Shown here: one piece after another, positions 24,347-33,077 of the stretch
Layout: each line of letters starts with the position of its first letter
Position numbering within the stretch: position 1 is the stretch's first letter
Source of the DNA: Flavobacteriales bacterium UBA3364
GTDB taxonomy: Bacteria; Bacteroidota; Bacteroidia; Flavobacteriales_F; PHOS-HE28
DNA: 64,000 bases
NCBI GenBank assembly: GCA_002360495.1
Contig: DEQO01000077.1
Span: forward strand, 1 to 64,000
Reading direction: 5' to 3'
Program-made: the position numbers and the translations under genes
Notes under the pieces: generated by a model
Seen by the model: the letters and a program-made list of their open reading frames with translations, nothing else
Told to the model about the DNA's origin: nothing
Database searches by the model: none

Positions 24347-25887
24347 TGGGAGGTACGGGCCAGCAGCGCCTGATGCTCTGGGGCATTCCCGCTGTGCTCT
24401 TCTTGAGCGCGGTCTGGATGATGTGGACCCCCAGCTTCCCCACATTGGACGGGTGGACGCACTTGCATACCTCCCGTTTGCTGTTCGATGGTCACGACGA
24501 TGGCGTCTATTGCAGCAATCCGGCGATGGTGCCGAATCGCGTCGGGCATCTGGTATTGGGTGCATTGCAACTGGTGCTTCCGGCGCTGGTCGCCGAGCGC
24601 GTCCTGCTGGCCATCATCATACTCGGTATCGGACTTGGTGCATTGGCGCTGTCAAGGGCCTTCGGCGCAAAGGGCGGTGGAGGTCTGGTGCTCCTGGTGC
24701 TTCCGTTCACGGTCAACTTCCTGCTGGTATTGGGTTTCCACAATTTCCTTCTCGGTTTCGGGATGGCCTTGCTTCTGGCCGCATGGTGGGTGGCGCTGGA
24801 ACGCATCGACTGGTGGAGAACGCTGGTGCTCCTGTTCTGTACACTGCTCCTTTTCTACACGCATACCATGGCCCTGGTGCTCTTCCTGCTGGTCGCCGGA
24901 ACGCATGAGTGCACGGTTCTCATCGGTCTTCGTCAACGCATCGAGCTACGCCTCCCGGGTGCGCGGATCAAGGCCATGCTTCTTTTCATCCTTCCAGTAC
25001 TCCCTGCCATCGTCCTCTTCCTCCTTTTCAATGCGACGCAACGCGCGGAGTGGGGAATGGTCGACCGCAGCGCGAACCTGCGCCAGCTCATGGACCTCCA
25101 AAGCCTGGTCCTATACGGGAAGGAGTCCGAGGAAAAGTTCACCTATGCGGTCAAACTGCTCCTGATCGCTGGCTTCGGCATTGCGATCGTCGGACGTGCA
25201 CGGAGCGATGCCCCGTGGAAACCGCGCCACTGCGACGTCCCGTTGTCGATCGGGGTGCTTCTCCTGGTCCTCTATTTCGTGCTCCCTGATTCATCGGGTT
25301 ATGCGAGCTATATCACCTTGCGTCTTCAATTGATGGCCCTTGTCCTTTTGATCACATGGATGGCGGCACAACCCAATTCGATGGCCATCACATCGGGTCC
25401 CGTCGTGATGATCCTGTTGCTGCACAGCTCACGTTCCACTCACATCTCGGAGACCATGGCACCGCTCGCCGAACGGAGGGACCAACTGCTCCAAGCTGCG
25501 GACCAGCTGCCCAACGGAGCGATCGTACTTCCCATTTCCACCGAGGACAATTGGCTCCTGGGACATGCGTCGTCGTTGCTCGCCGTGGAACGTGAGGTGA
25601 CGCTGTTGGACAACTACGAGTGCAACACCGGCTACTTCCCGCTGGTCTGGTGCTCCGGTCTGCCGGATGCGCTCCATGCACACGTCGGCGGTGGTGACCG
25701 CTGCCTGGGATGGCTGCAGGGCCATATCCAACAGAACGCAACCCCGCGCATCGACCGGATCGTCCTTTTCGGCTACGCGCAAGACACGATCTCCTGCGGT
25801 GCGAAGAACCTGAACAACGTACTGGCCGCGTATTTCCACCAAGGATATTCCAACGCTTACGCGAAGGTCTACGAGCGCTTGCCGTGA
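24346..25887 (+). CDS. Polytopic membrane protein of unknown function
   Basis: A 513-residue integral membrane protein with roughly 10-12 hydrophobic helices, for example LMLWGIPAVLFLSAVWMMW, LLAIIILGIGLGALALS, GLVLLVLPFTVNFLLVLGFH and LVLLFCTLLLFYTHTMALVL. The first loop after helix 1 has FPTLDGWTHLHTSRLLFD, an Asp/His-rich extracytoplasmic loop like those in GT-C glycosyltransferases and related membrane enzymes. The last 130 residues form a soluble domain (ALHAHVGGGDRCLGWLQGHI). It is translationally coupled to gldA. I do not recognise it as GldF or GldG. A glycosyltransferase-like role is a guess. Confidence 0.65.
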   Translation: MGGTGQQRLMLWGIPAVLFLSAVWMMWTPSFPTLDGWTHLHTSRLLFDGHDDGVYCSNPAMVPNRVGHLVLGALQLVLPALVAERVLLAIIILGIGLGALALSRAFGAKGGGGLVLLVLPFTVNFLLVLGFHNFLLGFGMALLLAAWWVALERIDWWRTLVLLFCTLLLFYTHTMALVLFLLVAGTHECTVLIGLRQRIELRLPGARIKAMLLFILPVLPAIVLFLLFNATQRAEWGMVDRSANLRQLMDLQSLVLYGKESEEKFTYAVKLLLIAGFGIAIVGRARSDAPWKPRHCDVPLSIGVLLLVLYFVLPDSSGYASYITLRLQLMALVLLITWMAAQPNSMAITSGPVVMILLLHSSRSTHISETMAPLAERRDQLLQAADQLPNGAIVLPISTEDNWLLGHASSLLAVEREVTLLDNYECNTGYFPLVWCSGLPDALHAHVGGGDRCLGWLQGHIQQNATPRIDRIVLFGYAQDTISCGAKNLNNVLAAYFHQGYSNAYAKVYERLP

Positions 25888-25910
25888 ACGTCCGTTGAAG
25901 CCGTTGGGAC

Positions 25911-26519
25911 CTAGAACTTGTAGGTCAAGCCCAGGTTCAGCACCGCGATCCCATAGCCGAATTCAGCTTGGGCGGCGAAGTTGTCGCTGAAGTAGTAACG
26001 CGCTCCAAGGAAGCCGGTGAAGCTCATCCCGCTCGATGATGAATAGGTGTACTGCACGGCCCCCGCTGGGTAATTGGTGTTGTCCTTGAACGAAACACTC
26101 CGGTAAGCCAGCATCAGGCCACCATAGGTATCCCATTGATCGCTGCCATGCCAGTCATTGTAGTGCCAAATGCCCCGTCCTCCGATGATGAGGTAGTTCC
26201 AAGTCCAATCGTAGGTGTAGGCGATGTTCCCATAGACGATACCGGTCTCCGACGAGAGGCTCTTGTAGCCGACATACGCCCCAACACCCAGCACTCCGGG
26301 CCCCAGTTCCGTAACCCCTTGCTCATAGCTCAAGCCCAAGGCGGGCGTTTGCGCAGAATATGTGTTCGCTGCACTGTAGTTCCCACCGATCCCGATGTTG
26401 AAACCGACGAGTTTGTCACCGACATTGAACGACTGTGCATCAGCTACATCGACGCACATGATGATGCAAGCCAATGAACAGAGGGCGGAGCGGAAGAGGG
26501 GTGGGTGGTTGCGATACAT
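25911..26519 (-). CDS. Small outer-membrane beta-barrel protein
   Basis: A 202-residue exported protein. The signal peptide begins MYRNHPPLFRSALCSLACII and is cut after DAQ. The mature part is a run of amphipathic strands with Gly and aromatic residues (LVGFNIGIGGNYS, GVLGVGAYVGYKSL, YLIIGGRGIWHYN, SFTGFLGARYYFSDNFAAQA) and ends with LNLGLTYKF, the C-terminal Phe typical of outer-membrane barrels of the OmpW/OmpA-like eight-strand size. Ligand and function are unknown. It converges on the gldA operon and is divergent from metK. Confidence 0.75.
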   Translation of the reverse strand: MYRNHPPLFRSALCSLACIIMCVDVADAQSFNVGDKLVGFNIGIGGNYSAANTYSAQTPALGLSYEQGVTELGPGVLGVGAYVGYKSLSSETGIVYGNIAYTYDWTWNYLIIGGRGIWHYNDWHGSDQWDTYGGLMLAYRSVSFKDNTNYPAGAVQYTYSSSSGMSFTGFLGARYYFSDNFAAQAEFGYGIAVLNLGLTYKF

Positions 26520-26593
26520 GCCGCAAAACAACGGCCCGGACCGGTCCGATGAACGACTGCGGCCCGTGGGTTTTCCACAGTCCGGTCCCATGG

Positions 26594-26624
26594 TTGCCGG
26601 TCCAGCCGGAACTGTTTCCTTTGC
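26594..26624 (+). promoter_or_regulatory. Bacteroidota promoter for metK
   Basis: TTG at 26594-26596, exactly 19 bases, then TTCCTTTGC at 26616-26624 (T for A at the second position of the -7 box). The ATG is 18 bases further on. Confidence 0.55.
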
Positions 26625-26642
26625 AACCCTCAGAACAACCAT

Positions 26643-27902
26643 ATGCCCTACCTCTTCACGTCCGAGTCCGTCAGCGAAGGCCATCCCGACAAGGTCGCCG
26701 ACCAGATCAGCGATGCCCTCATCGATCACTTCCTCGCCTTCGATCCGAGCAGCAAAGTGGCGTGTGAAACGCTCGTGACCACCGGCCAGGTGGTGCTTGC
26801 CGGCGAAGTGAAAAGCAAGGCCTACCTCGACGTTCAACAGATCGCGCGCGAGGTGATCGAGCGGATCGGTTACACCAAGAGCGAGTACATGTTCGAGGCA
26901 CATAGCTGCGGTGTGCTCAGCGCCATCCACGAGCAGAGCCCTGACATCAACCAAGGTGTTGAACGGAAGAAGCCGGAAGAGCAAGGCGCCGGCGACCAGG
27001 GGATGATGTTCGGCTACGCCTGCCGCGATACGGACAACTACATGCCGCTACCGTTGGAGATCAGCCATATGCTCCTGCGTGAACTTGCCGTGATCCGTCG
27101 CGAGAAGAACAGCAAGATGCCCTATCTGCGCCCCGACGCGAAGAGCCAGGTGACCATCGAATACGCCGACAATGGCAAACCGCTCCGCATCGATGCGATC
27201 GTGGTCAGCACCCAGCATGACGACTTCGATGCCGAAGCGAAGATGCTCGCCAAGATCAAGAAGGACGTGATCGAGATCCTGGTCCCTCGCGTGATGAAGC
27301 AACTGCCCAAGCGTGTCCAGGCGCTCTTCGGCAAGGACATCGCCTACCACATCAACCCTACCGGCAAGTTCGTGATCGGTGGTCCGCACGGCGACACCGG
27401 CCTCACCGGGCGCAAGATCATCGTGGACACGTACGGTGGCAAAGGCGCACACGGCGGTGGTGCATTCAGCGGCAAGGATCCAAGCAAGGTGGACCGTAGT
27501 GCGGCTTACGCGGCGCGCCATGTGGCCAAGCACCTTGTGGCCGCCGGTGTTTGTGATGAAGTGCTCGTACAGGTGGCCTACGCGATCGGCGTTGCCAAAC
27601 CCGTGGGCTTCTATGTGAACACCTATGGCACCAGCAAGGTGAAGGTGAACGATGGACAGATAGCGAAGACCATCAGCGGGCTGAAGGAGTTCGACATGCG
27701 TCCGTACTTCATCGAACAGCGTTTCGCTCTGCGCACACCGATATACAGCGAAACCGCCAGCTACGGGCACATGGGCCGGGAAAGCAAAGTGGTGACCAAG
27801 ACGTTCAGCAATGCCGGCCAGAAAGCGACCGTGAAAGTGAAGCTCTTCCCATGGGAGGAACTGAACGCGGTGGCCGTCGTCAAGAAGGCGTTCAAGCTCT
27901 GA
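26643..27902 (+). CDS. metK: S-adenosylmethionine synthetase
   Basis: A 419-residue cytoplasmic enzyme making SAM from methionine and ATP. SVSEGHPDKVADQISDALID binds ATP and Mg. GAGDQGMMFGYACRDTDNYM is the conserved hexapeptide region. GGPHGDTGLTGRKIIVDTYG and GGGAFSGKDPSKVDRSAAYA form the rest of the active site. Length is at the upper end of the family, as usual in Bacteroidota. No SAM riboswitch precedes it; its product is instead the ligand of the riboswitch before metB in this window. A strong hairpin follows the stop. Confidence 0.97.
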   Translation: MPYLFTSESVSEGHPDKVADQISDALIDHFLAFDPSSKVACETLVTTGQVVLAGEVKSKAYLDVQQIAREVIERIGYTKSEYMFEAHSCGVLSAIHEQSPDINQGVERKKPEEQGAGDQGMMFGYACRDTDNYMPLPLEISHMLLRELAVIRREKNSKMPYLRPDAKSQVTIEYADNGKPLRIDAIVVSTQHDDFDAEAKMLAKIKKDVIEILVPRVMKQLPKRVQALFGKDIAYHINPTGKFVIGGPHGDTGLTGRKIIVDTYGGKGAHGGGAFSGKDPSKVDRSAAYAARHVAKHLVAAGVCDEVLVQVAYAIGVAKPVGFYVNTYGTSKVKVNDGQIAKTISGLKEFDMRPYFIEQRFALRTPIYSETASYGHMGRESKVVTKTFSNAGQKATVKVKLFPWEELNAVAVVKKAFKL

Positions 27903-27930
27903 TCGGCGCCGACAGGACCGCCAACGCATT

Positions 27931-27978
27931 ACAAGCCCCGGCTGGACAGGCGATTACGCCTTTTCAACCGGGGCTTGT
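27931..27978 (+). terminator. Hairpin after metK
   Basis: ACAAGCCCCGG at 27931-27941 is the reverse complement of CCGGGGCTTGT at 27968-27978. The apical part contains a second small stem (AGGCG/CGCCT). There is no U-tract right after it. It contains the -33 TTG of the rplU promoter. Confidence 0.6.
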
Positions 27979-28005
27979 CAGTTCAACACGATCCGTTACA
28001 TTTGC
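27975..28005 (+). promoter_or_regulatory. Bacteroidota promoter for rplU-rpmA
   Basis: TTG at 27975-27977, exactly 19 bases, then TACATTTGC at 27997-28005. A perfect fit to the consensus, with a 22-base leader before the rplU ATG. Confidence 0.72.
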
Positions 28006-28027
28006 AGCCCATTTCCGAGGAAAGACC

Positions 28028-28540
28028 ATGTACGCCATCGTTGATATCGCCGGCCAGCAGTTCAAAGTGACCAAGGCCCAGAAGCTGAAAGTTCATCGCC
28101 TCGAAGCTGAAGAAGGCAAGCATGTGGAACTGGACAACGTTCTCCTCGTGAGCGATGGCAAGACCATCAGCGTAGGAACCCCGAAAGTGGACGGCTTCCG
28201 TATCGCCGCCAAGGTGATGGGCCACACGCAGGGCGACAAAGTGCTGGTGTTCAAGAAGAAACGCCGCAAGGGTTACCAGAAGCTGAACGGGCACCGGCAG
28301 CAGTTGACGGAACTCTGGATCGAAGCGATCCTGGGCAAGGGCGAGAAATTCGACGCCAGCAAGAGCAGCGCTCCTGCACCACGCGCCGTGCGGAGCGCCG
28401 AGCCGAAGGCCAAGAAGTCCGTTGCGGCCGAAGCAGCACCCAAGAAGGTCGCCGCCAAGAGATCCGCTCCTGCGAAGGCAGCAGCTCCCAAAAAGGCAGC
28501 CGCCAAGAAGGCCGCTCCGAAGAAAGACGACAAGAAGTAA
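28028..28540 (+). CDS. rplU: 50S ribosomal protein L21 with long basic tail
   Basis: A 170-residue protein whose first 103 residues are ribosomal protein L21 (MYAIVDIAGQQFKVTKAQKL; VLVFKKKRRKGYQKLNGHRQ is the 23S rRNA-binding signature). The remaining 65 residues are a low-complexity tail of Ala, Lys, Pro and Ser with repeated AAPKK / AKK units, reminiscent of histone H1. Such tails are seen on several ribosomal proteins in this phylum. The start at 28028 is that of all L21 proteins. rpmA follows after 52 bases, the usual pairing. Confidence 0.96.
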   Translation: MYAIVDIAGQQFKVTKAQKLKVHRLEAEEGKHVELDNVLLVSDGKTISVGTPKVDGFRIAAKVMGHTQGDKVLVFKKKRRKGYQKLNGHRQQLTELWIEAILGKGEKFDASKSSAPAPRAVRSAEPKAKKSVAAEAAPKKVAAKRSAPAKAAAPKKAAAKKAAPKKDDKK

Positions 28541-28592
28541 GCGCTAATATCACGAGAAGCCGGATCAAGTCCGGCGCGACACCCACACAGCC

Positions 28593-28859
28593 ATGGCACA
28601 CAAGAAAGGTGAAGGCAGTACCCAGAACGGCCGCGAATCGCACTCGAAGCGACTTGGGATCAAATTGTTCGGTGGCCAGGACGCCATCGCAGGCAACATC
28701 ATCGTGCGCCAGCGCGGTACCAAGCACCACCCCGGTCGTAACGTGGGTATCGGCGTGGACCACACCCTGTATGCCACCGCCGATGGGGTGGTCACCTTCC
28801 AGAAGAAGCGTGGCGACCGCAGCGTGGTGAGCGTGCTACCTGCCGTATCGAAGGACTAA
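28593..28859 (+). CDS. rpmA: 50S ribosomal protein L27
   Basis: An 88-residue protein: MAHKKGEGSTQNGRESHSKR, then LGIKLFGGQ and IIVRQRGTKHHPGRNVGIG, the invariant L27 core near the peptidyl transferase centre. The protein starts directly with MAHKKG, so there is none of the cleavable N-terminal extension found in Firmicutes. It shares the rplU message and is followed by a strong terminator. Confidence 0.98.
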   Translation: MAHKKGEGSTQNGRESHSKRLGIKLFGGQDAIAGNIIVRQRGTKHHPGRNVGIGVDHTLYATADGVVTFQKKRGDRSVVSVLPAVSKD

Positions 28860-28874
28860 GGAACCGATCTTATC

Positions 28875-28907
28875 GAAAGGCCTTCCCGTCCTACGGGAGG
28901 GCCTTTC
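28875..28907 (+). terminator. Rho-independent-like terminator after rpmA
   Basis: GAAAGGCCTTCCCGT pairs with ACGGGAGGGCCTTTC across a CCT loop; only a T-G apposition interrupts the stem. TCATT follows. Confidence 0.75.
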
Positions 28908-28998
28908 TCATTCCACCCTGTTGACTTTCCGGAACGGGTCCGCAGATCGGCTCCCATCCGCCCCGCTACCTTTACGTACCCAAAGAAACCCGCCGTCC

Positions 28999-30273
28999 AT
29001 GCTGGAGTTGACGTTCCTGAGAGAGCACCGTGAAGAGGCCGAACAACGGTTGTTGAAACGCAACATCGATGCGAGATCGTTGTTGGACCAAGCCAGTTCC
29101 CTGGACGAAAAACGCCGTTCCACGCAGCAGGAGTTGGATGCCCGCCTGGCCGAGCTCAACGGCCTGAGCCGCACGATCGGTGATCTGATGAGGACGGGGA
29201 AGAAAGAGGAAGCGGAAGCCGCACGCGCGAAGACCACTGAACTGAAGGCCACGGCCGCATCGCTGAAGGAACAGTTGGAAGCCGTGGAGAAAGCATTGCA
29301 CGATCACCTGTGCACGATCCCGAACGCCCCAAGCAAGAACGTACCTCCGGGCCGAACGCCGGAAGAGAACGTCACCGTGATGCAGGAAGGTGCGATCCCC
29401 ACGCTCCACGCCGGGGCCAGGCCGCACTGGGAACTGGGAGAGGAATACGGCTTCCTGCACATGGACCTGGGCGTGAAAGTGACCGGTGCCGGCTTTCCTG
29501 TGTACAGCGGCCAAGGCGCCAAACTGCAGCGCGCGTTGATCAGCTTCTTCCTGGACCGTGCCATTGCTGCCGGGTATCGCGAGATCATCCCGCCGCACAT
29601 GGTGAACGCCGATAGCGCCTTCGGGACCGGACAACTCCCGGACAAGGAGGGCCAGATGTACCACGCCACGGTGGATGGACTGTACCTGATCCCCACGGCG
29701 GAAGTGCCCATCACGAACTTGTACCGCGACGAGATCGTGGATGCCGCGCAACTGCCCGTCAAAATGGTCGGCTACACACCCTGCTTCCGCCGCGAAGCCG
29801 GTAGCTATGGCGCGCATGTTCGTGGACTGAACCGCGTCCACCAGTTCGACAAAGTGGAGATCGTCCGCATCGAGAAACCGGAGAACAGCTACGCCGTGCT
29901 GGATGAGATGGTGGAGCATGTGAAAGGATTGCTGCGTGCCTTGGAACTCCCCTACCGCCAACTGTTGCTCTGTGGTGGTGACATGGGTTTCAGCAGCGCA
30001 ATGACCTACGACATGGAGGTCTATTCCGCTGCACAGGAGCGCTGGCTGGAGGTGAGCTCCATCAGCAACTTCGAGACCTACCAAAGCAACAGGTTGAAAC
30101 TGCGCTACCGTGGCGAGGACAAGAAGCCGCGCCTTGCCCACACCCTGAACGGCAGCGCCCTTGCCTTGGCCCGCATCGTGGCAGCCCTGCTGGAGAACAA
30201 CCAGACACCGGAAGGCATACGCATCCCGGAAGCCTTACAGGCGTACACCGGCTTCGCCATGATCCATAAATGA
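28999..30273 (+). CDS. serS: Seryl-tRNA synthetase
   Basis: A 424-residue class II synthetase. The N-terminal tRNA-binding coiled coil spans about 1-110 (MLELTFLREHREEAEQRLL onward, with many E, L, R and K). The catalytic domain has motif 2 in TPCFRREAGSYGAHVRGLNR, followed by HQFDKVEIV, and motif 3 in LNGSALALARIVAALLENNQ. TAEVPITNLYRDEI and the serine-binding region are intact. The start at 28999 is the family start; an upstream in-frame TTG at 28921 is rejected. A weak TACCTTTAC element lies at 28967. Its stop overlaps the next gene's ATG. Confidence 0.97.
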   Translation: MLELTFLREHREEAEQRLLKRNIDARSLLDQASSLDEKRRSTQQELDARLAELNGLSRTIGDLMRTGKKEEAEAARAKTTELKATAASLKEQLEAVEKALHDHLCTIPNAPSKNVPPGRTPEENVTVMQEGAIPTLHAGARPHWELGEEYGFLHMDLGVKVTGAGFPVYSGQGAKLQRALISFFLDRAIAAGYREIIPPHMVNADSAFGTGQLPDKEGQMYHATVDGLYLIPTAEVPITNLYRDEIVDAAQLPVKMVGYTPCFRREAGSYGAHVRGLNRVHQFDKVEIVRIEKPENSYAVLDEMVEHVKGLLRALELPYRQLLLCGGDMGFSSAMTYDMEVYSAAQERWLEVSSISNFETYQSNRLKLRYRGEDKKPRLAHTLNGSALALARIVAALLENNQTPEGIRIPEALQAYTGFAMIHK

Positions 30274-30836
30274 ACCTGAACAGTGGCATACTGTTCGCGG
30301 TATCGGCCGCGTTGTTCCTCAGCACATCGGTCAGTTCCTGCAAACGCACGGCCGACCCTCGCCGGATCGCCACTGTGGACAGCCTGATCAACGCCGTGGA
30401 AGCCGTACGCCTCACCTTGAACGAACTCGACACGGATCGCTATGCGGACGCTCAGGCGATCTTTCGATCCAGGTCCGCGCTTTTCCTGGAACGCTTCAAC
30501 GATACACTGGACAAACCAACAGCTGCGATCCTCGGAGAGCAGTTCGTCCAACTCCGCGAAAGTGCTCACCGTGCAGCGGATCACCGGATGATGCTGGATG
30601 CCGCACAACGGACCGCGATCCGCCTGAAAGAACTGCAACAGGATATGATCCATGTCGCCCTGCCGGAGGAGGGAACGAGGACGGCGTTGGTCCAGGAAAC
30701 AGCCGTTGTCGAAGGGATCGAGAACGGAGTAATGCAGGTGATCGCGAACTATCAAGCCAATCACCGTGTACTTGAACACCAGGCATCGGTGGACAGCCTC
30801 CTCGCAGACACACTCCCCGAACGCCGGACCCGATGA
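30270..30836 (+). CDS. Small lipoprotein of unknown function
   Basis: A 188-residue protein with a lipoprotein signal (FLSTSVSSCKR lipobox around Cys 24). The rest is almost entirely predicted helix rich in A, E, L, R and D, in two or three long helices (TVDSLINAVEAVRLTLNELD; EQFVQLRESAHRAADHRMML), as in periplasmic coiled-coil adaptor proteins. No family is recognised. It is coupled by ATGA to serS before it and by four bases to a TPR protein after it, so the three are made from one message and this pair may act together at the outer membrane. Confidence 0.7.
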   Translation: MNLNSGILFAVSAALFLSTSVSSCKRTADPRRIATVDSLINAVEAVRLTLNELDTDRYADAQAIFRSRSALFLERFNDTLDKPTAAILGEQFVQLRESAHRAADHRMMLDAAQRTAIRLKELQQDMIHVALPEEGTRTALVQETAVVEGIENGVMQVIANYQANHRVLEHQASVDSLLADTLPERRTR

Positions 30837-32695
30837 AGCACATGAGATCCCTGTTGCTGTTGGTCGCGCTGGTCACTTCACCGGTCATCACCCTCGCCCA
30901 ACCTGCCGCGGATGAGCAACTGGCCGCACAGTATTTCCAGCAGGGCGATTACGCCAAGGCGATCCTCTACTACGAGAAACTCCATCGCAAACAACCCACG
31001 GAGTACTACTACGAACAGCTCTTCAAGAGCTACACGGCACTGAAGGACCTGGAGAGCGCGGAAAAGCTCGTGAAGGACCAGATGCGCCGGGCCAACGGGG
31101 ATCCGCGTTACATCATCGACCTGGGCAGCCTGTACAAAGCCGGTGGCGACGAGGACAAGGCGGCGAAGGAGTTCGACAAAGCCTTGCGACAGATGCGGGC
31201 GGACCAGGCCAGCATCCGGCAGGTAGCGAACGCCTTCATCGAGGTGAACGAGACGGACCGTGCGCTGGAAACGTACGAGCGCGGCGGGAAAATGCTTTCC
31301 GACGGACAAGGCTTCGCCTACGAGATCGCCGGTCTGTACGGTGCGAAAGGCGACATCCAGAAAATGGTGAGCGCGTACATGGACCTGCTCGCCGTTAACG
31401 AAGGGTACATCCAGACAGTACAGAACGCACTTTCGCGGAGCATCGACTTCTCCCAGCCCAGTGAACGGTCGGAGATCCTGCGCACAGAACTGTTGCGCCG
31501 TATCCAGAAGGACCCACAACGCACCGTTTATCCCGAACAATTGATCTGGATGTACATCCAGCAGAAGGACCTCAACGCCGCGTTCGTCCAGAGCAAGGCC
31601 ATGGACAAGCGGTTCGATGAAGGCGGGGCGCGCTTGATGGACCTGGCCAACATCGCCCTGGCCAACAAGGACTACGGCACGGCCTTCAAGAGCTATGAGT
31701 ACGTCCTGAGCCTTGCGCGGAACGATGCCAACTACGTGCAGGCCAAGATCGGCTCGGTGCGCACGCGGTACGAACAACTCACGACCGAACCGGAACCCGC
31801 CCTCGTGGACCTGCAGGACCTCGACCAGCGCGCGGCGAACACGTTGACGGAACTCGGGTTGGGGCAGGCCACCATGGACCTGTTGCGCGACCGCGCCCAT
31901 CTGAAGGCCTACTACCTGAACGACCAGGCCGGGGCCGTGTCGTTGCTGGAAGAAGGCATCGACACACCGACCATCGACCCCAAAACGCGCGCGCAATTGA
32001 AACTGGACCTGGGCGATGTACACCTCCTCGGTGGGGATATCTGGGAAGCCTCGCTGCTCTATTCGCAGGTGGACCTTGAATTCAAATACGATGTGCTGGG
32101 ACATGAGGCCCGGTTGCGCAACGCCAAAGTGTCCTTCTATGCGGGCGACTTCCTTTGGTCACAGGCCCAATTGCAGGTGTTGAAAGCGAGCACGAGCAAG
32201 CTCATCGCCAACGACGCCATGGAACTCTCCCTCCGCATCACCGACAACCTGGGGCTGGACAGCAACAGTGTTCCCTTGAGCTACTTCGCACGCGCCGAAC
32301 TGCTGCGGTTCCAGCATCGCTACGACGAATCGCTCGCGGTACTGGATTCCCTGGACAGTGCATACCCGGCACACAGCCTCGGTGACGACATCCTGTACGA
32401 ACGCTACCGCATCGCGTATGCACGCCACCGTTACGCGGAGGCCGCAGTCTTCCTGGACAAGGTGCTGGAGCTCCATCCGCTCGATATCCTCGTGGACAAC
32501 GCGATGCTGGATCTCGGAAAATTGTACGAGGACCGGCTGAAAGACCCCGAAAAGGCCAAAGCGTATTACGAGCGCTTGCTGTTCGAACAAACGGGCAGCA
32601 TCTTCGTTCCCGAAGCCCGGGAGCGTTTCAGGAAGTTGCGCGGCGATGTCCTGGAAGCTCCTCCTGAACCTACAGCGCCCACACCCCAGCCATGA
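30833..32695 (+). CDS. Exported tetratricopeptide-repeat protein
   Basis: A 620-residue TPR protein. The signal peptide (MRSLLLLVALVTSPVITLAQ) is followed by several TPR units, for example LAAQYFQQGDYAKAILYYEK at about 30-50, YIIDLGSLYKAGGDEDKAAK at about 100, and YKRY-like units near the C-terminus (FLDKVLELHPLDILVDNAML). It has no enzyme domain and is likely a periplasmic protein-interaction scaffold. Its start overlaps the upstream lipoprotein gene, and its stop overlaps the DUF4286 gene by four bases. The large number of repeats and the lipoprotein neighbour suggest an envelope complex. This is inference. Confidence 0.8.
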   Translation: MKHMRSLLLLVALVTSPVITLAQPAADEQLAAQYFQQGDYAKAILYYEKLHRKQPTEYYYEQLFKSYTALKDLESAEKLVKDQMRRANGDPRYIIDLGSLYKAGGDEDKAAKEFDKALRQMRADQASIRQVANAFIEVNETDRALETYERGGKMLSDGQGFAYEIAGLYGAKGDIQKMVSAYMDLLAVNEGYIQTVQNALSRSIDFSQPSERSEILRTELLRRIQKDPQRTVYPEQLIWMYIQQKDLNAAFVQSKAMDKRFDEGGARLMDLANIALANKDYGTAFKSYEYVLSLARNDANYVQAKIGSVRTRYEQLTTEPEPALVDLQDLDQRAANTLTELGLGQATMDLLRDRAHLKAYYLNDQAGAVSLLEEGIDTPTIDPKTRAQLKLDLGDVHLLGGDIWEASLLYSQVDLEFKYDVLGHEARLRNAKVSFYAGDFLWSQAQLQVLKASTSKLIANDAMELSLRITDNLGLDSNSVPLSYFARAELLRFQHRYDESLAVLDSLDSAYPAHSLGDDILYERYRIAYARHRYAEAAVFLDKVLELHPLDILVDNAMLDLGKLYEDRLKDPEKAKAYYERLLFEQTGSIFVPEARERFRKLRGDVLEAPPEPTAPTPQP

Positions 32696-33000
32696 TCATC
32701 TACAACGTGACGATCAACGTGGACGTGGATGTCCACGAGGAATGGCTGGCATGGATGAAGGGAACGCATATTCCCGCTGTGATGGCCACCGGCCTTATCC
32801 TGGACAACCGGCTCTGTCGGGTGCTCGCCGAGGAAGAGGGCGGGATCACCTTTGCCGTGCAATACACGTTCGCGGACCTGGCCACCTACGAGCGCTACCG
32901 CAATGAGCATGCACCACGCCTCCAAGCAGAGACACAGGATCGCTACGGAGGAAAATTCGTAGCGTTCCGCACTTTGCTGGAAGTGCTGCACACGAATTGA
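32692..33000 (+). CDS. DUF4286 family protein
   Basis: A 102-residue cytoplasmic protein of the DUF4286 family, which is nearly confined to Bacteroidota. MIIYNVTINVDVDVHEEWLA is the conserved start and WMKGTHIPAVMATGL the signature. It is a ferredoxin-like alpha/beta fold similar to the antibiotic-monooxygenase dimer fold, but no catalytic role is known. It closes the serS operon, overlapping the TPR gene by four bases. Confidence 0.88.
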   Translation: MIIYNVTINVDVDVHEEWLAWMKGTHIPAVMATGLILDNRLCRVLAEEEGGITFAVQYTFADLATYERYRNEHAPRLQAETQDRYGGKFVAFRTLLEVLHTN

Positions 33001-33077
33001 TCGGGGGGTGTGATCCGGGAAGTCCCATTTGTGAAGCAAGACGAAACGCATCCCACACTTCAGACCTCACACGTTCC

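Noticed and set aside
33000..33077. A TAnnTTTG box before rsmA
   Set aside because: CCATTTGTG is too far from the consensus.
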